A stretch of 5,301 bases of DNA, taken from contig JABAAA010000096.1 in NCBI GenBank assembly GCA_014239005.1, positions 1 to 5,301 on the forward strand, written 5' to 3'. Made by a program: the position numbers and the translations under genes. This document shows positions 1 through 4,511 of this stretch, piece after piece; position 1 is the stretch's first letter, and each line of letters opens with the position of its first letter. The stretch is from Alphaproteobacteria bacterium. Its GTDB lineage: Bacteria > Pseudomonadota > Alphaproteobacteria > JABAAW01. The notes below the pieces were generated by a model that had not been told where the DNA came from, did not search any database, and worked only from the letters and a program-made list of their open reading frames with translations.

Positions 1-792
1 GAAGGAGACATCGTCCTTGCCGTACCAGAATTTCAGCAGAGCTTGGAAGGATTGTTTGCCCAACGATTCAAAAACGGCAGACGCGTCCTCTACCTGCGTC
101 CCCTCCTCGAGATCTACGCGACGCTCGACGACGCGCCACAAGACGAGTCTCTCGACAATCTACACGACAAGCTACACGACAAGCTGCACGACAAACTTGG
201 CGGCAGGGCGAGCTTCTACGAAACGGGAGCAAGACTAGGCGACCGATTAGCTTTCGACAGCACGATCGAAGGAGGACAGAGACTGCTCGTAGCGACCGAG
301 ATCGGGATCAGAGATGTGCGCGACAGCGTTGCAGCCTTGTTCGTCGCCCCCACCTTCTTGCGAGAAAGGGACGACGCTCTGTCCGGAAGACTATGGACAG
401 GCGTGCGCACGAGCTGGAGGGATCGTCTGCTGTTGTCCTACGATTCGACTTGGGCGTTGCCGCGCATGCGCTTGATCGGGCAACGTGCCGAAGCGGGAGC
501 GAAAGGAGAGTCCTTCGCCTTGACGCTCGCCTACAAGGAGTTTCGATCTTTCGACTCCGCTTCATCCTACGAGCAAGACATCACCGTCAAGGGCGACTTG
601 CGTTTGCAAAAGCGATGGCGTCTTGACCTGAAGGCGGGATACGGCTTCTTGGGACAAAGCGTGCCGATAGGCTTTTCCTTGACCTACAAGGGCAGCTGTG
701 TCACTCTTAAAGTCTCCTATGATCGCACCATCTACAGCGACCGAGAAGACAGCGAAAGCTTCGGTGCTTCCGTCAGCTTCGACTTCTCCTGA
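1..792 (+). CDS. lptD: LPS-assembly protein LptD, C-terminal part (5' end outside window)
   Basis: The frame is open from base 1 (EGDIVLAVPEF...) to the TGA at 790-792, giving 263 residues, so the start lies upstream; the in-frame TTG at 43 is not a credible start. LptD is the outer-membrane beta-barrel that, with the lipoprotein LptE, places lipopolysaccharide in the outer leaflet. The visible part looks like the last barrel strands: alternating polar/hydrophobic segments rich in Arg, Tyr and Ser, and a closing block GFSLTYKGSCVTLKVSYDRT followed by an acidic Asp-Arg-Glu-Asp turn and a final strand SFGASVSFDF. This resembles the family's C-terminal 'Y-x-x-x-C ... R-T ... D-R-D ... F' pattern. 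The only cysteine seen is in that GSC block (codon 697-699). An LHDK-type tandem repeat at residues 54-65 is probably an expanded loop. The following surA and pdxA genes support the call. Recognition is by pattern only; another barrel protein is possible but unlikely. Confidence 0.8.
   Translation, partial: EGDIVLAVPEFQQSLEGLFAQRFKNGRRVLYLRPLLEIYATLDDAPQDESLDNLHDKLHDKLHDKLGGRASFYETGARLGDRLAFDSTIEGGQRLLVATEIGIRDVRDSVAALFVAPTFLRERDDALSGRLWTGVRTSWRDRLLLSYDSTWALPRMRLIGQRAEAGAKGESFALTLAYKEFRSFDSASSYEQDITVKGDLRLQKRWRLDLKAGYGFLGQSVPIGFSLTYKGSCVTLKVSYDRTIYSDREDSESFGASVSFDFS
160..195 (+). repeat. 12-bp tandem repeat, three copies, inside lptD
   Basis: Three head-to-tail copies of CTACACGACAAG (the last as CTGCACGACAAA) encode Leu-His-Asp-Lys three times. 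The unit is a multiple of three, so copy-number change would keep the frame. The segment is charged and probably lies in a loop of the barrel. Confidence 0.9.
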
Positions 793-2095
793 TCTTGCAG
801 GACGCTGCTCGCTTGCCGTCCTCGTCCGACAAACGTCTCGTGTCGCCGCGCTATGTTGTTTGCTGGGTTTGCTGGGTTTGCTGGGCTGGCTACCGATCGG
901 CAACACGGCGACAGCTGACATGGCGGCGGAGATCGTCGCGCGAATCGACGGCGAGATCGTCACCGAACGCGATGTCGCGCGGCGCAGCTTGCTCTTGCAA
1001 AAAAAGCTTGCAACCCTGTTGCCAACCTTGCGAATCAATAGCAAGGATCGCCAAGCCTTTGCGCTTGATTTGTTATTGCAAGAAATTTTGCAAACACACC
1101 ATCTCGTCAAAGAACGAGCCCTCCCCGTCAAAGACTCTGATGTGGAAAAAAGGCTTGCCCTCTTGCCGTCGAGGACGGGCAACACGGCGAACAAGACGAG
1201 GGAAAGACAGTTTTGGGAAGCCTTCGCACGACACGAGCTCACTTGGGAAGGGTATGTCGGACGCGTTGCAGAGTTCAACACGCCGGTCTCCCCTGAAGAC
1301 GCGCTGGAAGAACGCGCACGTTTGCGCACGAGCGCCGCGGAGCCACGCTACTTGCTGGAAGAGATATTTTTGCCGAAACTGGAGGCAGGCGAAAGAACGC
1401 GCAGGATTGCCCAGGCGATCTATCGTGCGTTGAAGAAAAAGAGCGGCTCCGGCTCCTTCGCTCGAGTCGCCTCCCTCTTGTCCGCGCCCTATGCGCGTGA
1501 AGGGCTGGCAACCCAAACGCTCTACAAAAGCGCCTTGCCCCCTGCCGTGCTCGATGCCCTCGAACAAGGAAAGGTCGGCGCTAAGGGAATCGCTCCTCCC
1601 GTGACCTCACCCTACGGCATCCACATCTATCGCATCATACGCACCCGCTCCAGCAGAAAGACCTTGCGCTACAGCTTCGTGCAAACATTCTTCTTGCAAA
1701 GCGGCATCGGACAAGAACAATTTGCCATCCTTTCCAATCCTGAGTTCTGCAACGCTCCGAAAGACGCCTCGCTGGCATTGCAATACTACGACTTGCAAGC
1801 CTACGACGATGTTCCGGAAGCCGACCTCAACCTCGATCTGAGACAAAGCCTTGCTGCCATGTCGCCTTTCCAAACCGCAGGACCTTTTCCCTTCTCGCAA
1901 GGGCTGGTCGTGTTGGTCACGCTATGCAGCAAGCAGAAGGCAGCGAACCGAGGCGATTCCTTTAAAGAACTGACAAAAGAACTGCTGCTGAAACGTGCGC
2001 GAGCCCTCTCGCTGCGGTTGGTCGAAAACCTGCGCTCGCAAGCAGGGATCGAACAAAGGGCTGACAAAACCTTGTCTTCCTTGCCGCAACTCTAA
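719..2095 (+). CDS. surA: Periplasmic chaperone / peptidyl-prolyl isomerase SurA
   Basis: SurA escorts unfolded outer-membrane barrel proteins, LptD among them, across the periplasm. From ATG 719 the protein has 458 residues. A hydrophobic leader (about 42-60, with Leu-Leu-Gly repeats) ends in TATA before Asp67, a plausible signal-peptidase site. Residues about 70-190 fit the SurA N-terminal chaperone domain (IVARIDGEIVTERDV, then helices with LLLQEILQ). Residues about 209-310 fit one diverged parvulin domain: YLLEEIFLP, then a helix, FARVASLLS, and a closing SPYGIHIYRIIRTR. A C-terminal region follows, including GLVVLVTLCSKQ. One diverged parvulin domain is typical of alphaproteobacterial SurA. 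The start is uncertain. GTG 698 has AAGGG five bases upstream, ATG 719 has no clear site, and GTG 764 has GAAAG upstream and gives the shortest n-region. No start lies between 764 and the hydrophobic segment, so every option overlaps the end of lptD by 29-95 bases, suggesting coupled translation. Confidence 0.85.
   Translation: MIAPSTATEKTAKASVLPSASTSPDLAGRCSLAVLVRQTSRVAALCCLLGLLGLLGWLPIGNTATADMAAEIVARIDGEIVTERDVARRSLLLQKKLATLLPTLRINSKDRQAFALDLLLQEILQTHHLVKERALPVKDSDVEKRLALLPSRTGNTANKTRERQFWEAFARHELTWEGYVGRVAEFNTPVSPEDALEERARLRTSAAEPRYLLEEIFLPKLEAGERTRRIAQAIYRALKKKSGSGSFARVASLLSAPYAREGLATQTLYKSALPPAVLDALEQGKVGAKGIAPPVTSPYGIHIYRIIRTRSSRKTLRYSFVQTFFLQSGIGQEQFAILSNPEFCNAPKDASLALQYYDLQAYDDVPEADLNLDLRQSLAAMSPFQTAGPFPFSQGLVVLVTLCSKQKAANRGDSFKELTKELLLKRARALSLRLVENLRSQAGIEQRADKTLSSLPQL
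860..886 (+). repeat. 9-bp tandem repeat, three copies, in the surA signal sequence
   Basis: Three copies of TTGCTGGGT (the last as TTGCTGGGC) encode Leu-Leu-Gly three times in the hydrophobic core of the SurA signal peptide. Copy-number change would lengthen or shorten this core without a frameshift. Confidence 0.85.
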
Positions 2096-2138
2096 TCTTT
2101 CGGCAAAAAACTTCGCAACGCGCGCATGCCGAGATGCC

Positions 2139-3188
2139 ATGACGCCTTTGAAAAATCCCTCTGATTCGCATGGCGATGCGATATTGCCTCCCGTGCTCGT
2201 CACGGCGGGCAGTCGTGAGAGCGTCGGCGCGGAGATCTTGGCAAAAGCGTGGCGGCATTGGGCGCCGCTGCGGCGAGACAAAAGCGGAGAAGCAGGACCT
2301 TGTTTCTTGTCGATCGGCGGCGACAAGAAAGCCTTCGAGGCTTGCGCCGTACCTTGTCGCCATGTCTCGGCGATCGAAGAAGCACGCGCGATCTTTCCTT
2401 CCGCCTTGCCTTTGTGGAACGAGGGACTGACGGCACGCGACTCGATCGACGCAGCATTGACCTTGTGCCGCGAAAACAAGGCTGGCGCCATCGTGACACT
2501 TCCGGTTGAAAAGGAGGTTTTTGCAGAAAAACGAAAAGACGAGCTTGTCCTCTGGGGACATACCGAGTATCTTGCCGACGCTTTGGGGGTAGAGCAGTAC
2601 GGAATGCTGATCGCATGGCGTGGACTACGCACGCTGCCGATCTCGCGCCATGTCGCCTTGCGTGATGCGGTGGCGATGCTGGACAAGGCGAGCGTGCTTG
2701 ACGCGGCGCGGTTTTTGCATCGTGCGTTGAGAGAGGATTTCGCCGTCGAACAGCCTCGACTGGCGATCGCGGGGTTGAACCCTCACGCGGGCGAGGGCGG
2801 CTTGTGCGGAAACGAGGAGACAACAATTTTACAACCCGCCGTGAAATCCTTGCGCGAGCAGGGAATGCGGGTAACAGGACCCCATCCGCCGGATAGCCTT
2901 TTCTTGCCTGAAACGCGCCAAACCTTCGACTGCGCCTTGACACTCTATCACGATCAGGGGTTGATCCCTTTGAAGTTGCTGTCGAACAGGCGTGCCGTCA
3001 ACATCACATTAGGCTTGCCGATCGTGCGTTGTTCCCCAGACCATGGCACGGCACGAGACCTTGTCGGGCGGGGGATCGCCGATGCGGGCAGCATGATCGA
3101 AGCCTTGGGAGTAGCGTGGAAGATGGCAAAAACAAGGCGGGATGCAAAGCTAGAACAAAAATCAAAAAGAGCGAGACAGGAAGATTGA
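2139..3188 (+). CDS. pdxA: 4-hydroxythreonine-4-phosphate dehydrogenase PdxA
   Basis: PdxA oxidises 4-phosphohydroxy-L-threonine with NAD in the DXP-dependent route to pyridoxal 5'-phosphate. The 349 residues from ATG 2139 are slightly above the usual ~330; the excess lies in a polar N-terminal stretch and a Lys/Arg-rich tail. Visible motifs in order: GHTEYL (140-145; substrate-binding His-Thr), the metal-ligand His171 in ISRHVALRD, His216 in GLNPHAGEGG, YHDQGLIPLK (270-279), VNITLGLP (287-294) and His302 in SPDHGTA. All three metal-binding histidines of the family are therefore kept. Oddly, the N-terminal motif, normally like GEPAGIGPD, reads GSRESVGAE (24-32), and the family's G-P-V-x-K segment reads LPVEK (121-125). 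ATG 2139 is the only ATG near the homologous start and has just a weak GAG upstream. The gene lies 43 bases after surA and next to rsmA, its usual place. The identity is firm; full activity is less certain. Confidence 0.93.
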   Translation: MTPLKNPSDSHGDAILPPVLVTAGSRESVGAEILAKAWRHWAPLRRDKSGEAGPCFLSIGGDKKAFEACAVPCRHVSAIEEARAIFPSALPLWNEGLTARDSIDAALTLCRENKAGAIVTLPVEKEVFAEKRKDELVLWGHTEYLADALGVEQYGMLIAWRGLRTLPISRHVALRDAVAMLDKASVLDAARFLHRALREDFAVEQPRLAIAGLNPHAGEGGLCGNEETTILQPAVKSLREQGMRVTGPHPPDSLFLPETRQTFDCALTLYHDQGLIPLKLLSNRRAVNITLGLPIVRCSPDHGTARDLVGRGIADAGSMIEALGVAWKMAKTRRDAKLEQKSKRARQED

Positions 3189-3219
3189 ACAAAAACGACA
3201 ACAAGAGCGAGAACATGGA
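3153..3219 (+). repeat. Imperfect direct duplication across the pdxA/rsmA junction
   Basis: The segment starting GAACAAAAA at 3153 and ending AGAGCGAGACAGG at 3180 recurs with small changes from 3187 (GAACAAAAACG) to AGAGCGAGAACATGG at 3219. The copies are offset by 34 bases. The first encodes the basic PdxA tail; the second lies in the gap and contains the preferred rsmA start codon. The sequence is A-rich, so part of the match could be low complexity. Confidence 0.5.
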
Positions 3220-4186
3220 CAAAGACGCGGGCGAGAAACCCGACGAGGACATGATCGCTGTCTTGCGCGAGGCGGGGTTGTTGCGTACGAGCGGTGCACA
3301 AAAAGGTCGCGGACAGAACTTCTTGAAGGATAGGGATTGCGCGCAGCGGATCGTGCGGTGTTGCGAGACGGGGGGGAAAGGAAAATTGTCGTCGTCATTG
3401 TCACCGTCATTGTCGCCGTCATTGTCGTCGTCATTGGTCGTCGAGATTGGTGCGGGGGCGGGAGCCTTGACGCGTGCGCTGTTGCGAGAGGGGGTGCGGC
3501 GCATCGTTGCGATTGAATCCGATCCTCGGCTGGCGGAATTCTTGAGACGATGGGGCAAGAACCTAAACGAAACCTTGGAGGGAGGGAGCGACTTGGAGGT
3601 GATCGAGGCGGATGCGAGGAGGGTGGATTACGCCGAGCTCTTCGAGCAAAGAGGGTGTCGCGCAGAAGGGGAGGGAGGAGATGGCGTTATCGTCGGCAAT
3701 CTTCCGTATAGTATGGGAACGGTGATTTTGCGAAGGTTGTTGGAGGGGGAGGTGAGGAAACGTTGCCGTGTGATGGTGTTGATGTTTCAGCGCGAAGTTG
3801 CGGCGCGATTGGTGGCGGGGGTTAGCGACGTTGCTTACGGCAGGCTTTCGATCTTGGCGGGGTTGCGCTATCGCGTTGAGCGGTGTTTTGATGTTGCGCC
3901 TTGTTGTTTTGTTCCTGCGCCTAGGGTTGTTTCTTGCGTGGTGCGTTTTGTTCCGTACGAAGGGGGTGATGTTGCGACGGTGGAGGAATATGGAACGGTG
4001 GCGGAGATGACGGGACTATTGTTTTCGCATCGGCGCAAGAAGATGTCGACGGTATTGCGAATGGCGGGACGGGAGGATTGGGGGCGGTGTGGGGAGGCTG
4101 TGGAGGTGGATTTGTCGAGAAGGGCGGGCGAGGTGGGAAGGGAAGAATGGCTGCGATGGGCAAAGGCGGTAAGACAAAAGCAGTAA
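3215..4186 (+). CDS. rsmA: 16S rRNA (adenine1518/1519-N6)-dimethyltransferase RsmA (KsgA)
   Basis: RsmA uses S-adenosylmethionine to dimethylate the two adjacent adenines in the 3'-terminal helix of 16S rRNA, a late step of small-subunit assembly. The 323-residue product shows GRGQNFLKD (31-39), the SAM motif VVEIGAGAGALT (75-86), the acidic AIESD (99-103), EADA (131-134), the catalytic NLPY (162-165), the FVPAPRVVSCVVRF block (232-245) and SHRRKKMSTVLR (271-282). It is longer than the usual ~270-290 residues, partly because of a 16-residue Leu/Ser/Pro repeat insert at 58-73 just before the SAM motif. ATG 3215 follows AAGAGCGAG. Alternatives are TTG 3185, which overlaps the pdxA stop as TTGA and has a good AGGA upstream, and ATG 3251, which has GAGG close by. 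The 3' half is strikingly G-rich compared with neighbouring genes. The stop codon sits inside a 14-bp tandem repeat. Confidence 0.94.
   Translation: MDKDAGEKPDEDMIAVLREAGLLRTSGAQKGRGQNFLKDRDCAQRIVRCCETGGKGKLSSSLSPSLSPSLSSSLVVEIGAGAGALTRALLREGVRRIVAIESDPRLAEFLRRWGKNLNETLEGGSDLEVIEADARRVDYAELFEQRGCRAEGEGGDGVIVGNLPYSMGTVILRRLLEGEVRKRCRVMVLMFQREVAARLVAGVSDVAYGRLSILAGLRYRVERCFDVAPCCFVPAPRVVSCVVRFVPYEGGDVATVEEYGTVAEMTGLLFSHRRKKMSTVLRMAGREDWGRCGEAVEVDLSRRAGEVGREEWLRWAKAVRQKQ
3386..3433 (+). repeat. 12-bp tandem repeat, four copies, inside rsmA
   Basis: Four 12-bp units, each TTG TC(G/A) (T/C)CG TCA in codons, encode LSSS, LSPS, LSPS, LSSS. They are inserted directly before the beta strand that opens the SAM-binding motif. 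The unit is divisible by three. A seven-G run (3370-3376) lies ten bases upstream in the same gene. Confidence 0.9.
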
Positions 4187-4235
4187 GACAAGAGCGGTAA
4201 GACAAGAGCAGTAAGAGATGAGCGGTGAGCGGTGA
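4166..4235 (+). repeat. 14-bp tandem repeat x4 plus 7-bp x2 spanning the rsmA stop
   Basis: Four units of GCGGTAAGACAAGA (variants GCAGTAAG... and a final ...AGATGA) occupy 4166-4221. Two shorter GCGGTGA units follow at 4222-4235. The rsmA TAA at 4184-4186 is the TAA of the second unit. Because 14 is not a multiple of three, gain or loss of a unit ahead of the stop would alter the last residues of RsmA, although each unit carries its own TAA. A T run (4239-4244) follows, but there is no stem of the kind a rho-independent terminator needs. Confidence 0.9.
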
Positions 4236-4260
4236 GGATTTTTTGTTATTTCGGAACGAG

Positions 4261-4282
4261 TTTTGCGTTTTGAATCGCAAAA
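4261..4282. other. Small AT-rich hairpin in the rsmA-gltX gap
   Basis: TTTTGCG (4261-4267) pairs perfectly with CGCAAAA (4276-4282) around an eight-base loop. The stem has only three G/C pairs and is not followed by a T run on either strand, so it is a poor terminator candidate. It might still cap the end of the rsmA transcript. Confidence 0.35.
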
Positions 4283-4328
4283 ATACAGCAATTCGTGCGG
4301 TCTTACCTGCCAGCCCGCTATTTTCATG

Positions 4329-4472
4329 CTAGTAGCCACCTCCTGGCTGGCTGTTTTTCATGCTAGTAGCCACCTCCTGGCTGGTTGTTTTTTATGCCAA
4401 TATAGTGCAGTTTCGACTAGCCAGCTGGCTAGTTTCATGCTAGTAGTCACCTAGTGGCTGGCTATTTTTCAT
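4329..4472 (-). other. Chain of tiny ORFs with strong ribosome-binding sites on the - strand of the repeat array (speculative)
   Basis: Reading leftward, ATG at 4472 opens MKNSQPLGDY and stops with TAG at 4442-4440. One base later, ATG 4438 opens a 26-codon ORF (MKLASWLVETALYW...) whose TGA (4360-4358) overlaps the next ATG (4361) as ATGA. That ATG opens MKNSQPGGGY, stopping at 4331-4329, and ATG 4327 follows after one base. AGGAGGTG, a near-ideal Shine-Dalgarno, occurs on this strand at 4378-4371 and 4344-4337, each nine bases before an ATG. No recognised family and no clear promoter. The pattern may simply fall out of the repeat sequence. Confidence 0.15.
4416..4433. repeat. Perfect 18-bp palindrome
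   Basis: ACTAGCCAGCTGGCTAGT is identical to its reverse complement. It uses the same AGCCA/TGGCT arms as the other repeat hairpins but with no loop bases between them. It could be a protein-binding operator-like site or simply the most symmetric member of the array. Confidence 0.9.
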
Positions 4473-4511
4473 GCTAATAGACAGCACTAAATCCATGCCC
4501 TCCTGATTCTT

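Larger units (their letters stand above)
4310..4480. repeat. Array of ~34-bp imperfect repeats with inverted-repeat cores, upstream of gltX
   Basis: The clearest copy is 4343-4376, repeating the preceding unit (4310-4342, one base shorter at its start). The core TTTCATGCTAGTAG occurs at 4322-4335, 4356-4369 and 4433-4446, with TTTCATGCTAATAG at 4467-4480 and a diverged copy TTATGCCAATAT near 4392-4403. Cores alternate with hairpin elements built from AGCCA and TGGCT arms: 4334-4348 and 4368-4382 (loop CCTCC), the palindrome at 4416-4433, and AGTCAC/GTGGCT at 4445-4459. There are no unique spacers. A weak -10-like TATAGT (4401-4406) lies inside, with no good -35. The array may be a REP-like intergenic family, a remnant of a small element, or a locally amplified sequence; the window alone cannot decide. 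The remainder of the gap up to 4511 shows nothing else. Confidence 0.85.

Noticed and set aside
562..1329. Long - strand ORF of 255 codons opposite lptD/surA
   Set aside because: It lies antisense to two recognisable genes, has Ser/Arg-rich low-quality sequence and no family resemblance. It is a shadow of GC-rich coding sequence.
1922..2943. Overlapping - strand ORFs opposite surA/pdxA (up to 254 codons)
   Set aside because: The sequence is Arg/Ser/Pro-rich, fully antisense to SurA and PdxA motifs, and overlapping in several frames at once.
4222..4282. Rho-independent terminator for the lptD-rsmA unit
   Set aside because: The T run at 4239-4244 has no stem before it, and the 4261-4282 stem is AT-rich without a following T run.
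4016..4339. - strand 107-codon ORF beginning at the repeat and running antisense into rsmA
   Set aside because: It has a strong AGGAGGTG upstream, but most of its length is antisense to rsmA and to the 14-bp repeats and is rich in Ser/Pro/Leu. The ribosome site is noted under the mini-ORF finding instead.
4378..4406. Sigma-70 promoter with TATAGT as -10 for gltX
   Set aside because: The -10 matches five of six, but the base window 16-18 upstream has no reasonable -35 (TGGCTG at best), and the sequence belongs to the repeat.
4263..4454. + strand 63-codon ORF over the repeat array (MRFESQKYSN...)
   Set aside because: It only reads through the 34-base repeats, whose length shifts frame at every copy. 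It has no ribosome site and no conserved protein pattern.
4310..4480. CRISPR array
   Set aside because: Copies abut with no unique spacers of constant length, the repeats are imperfect, and no cas gene is near.
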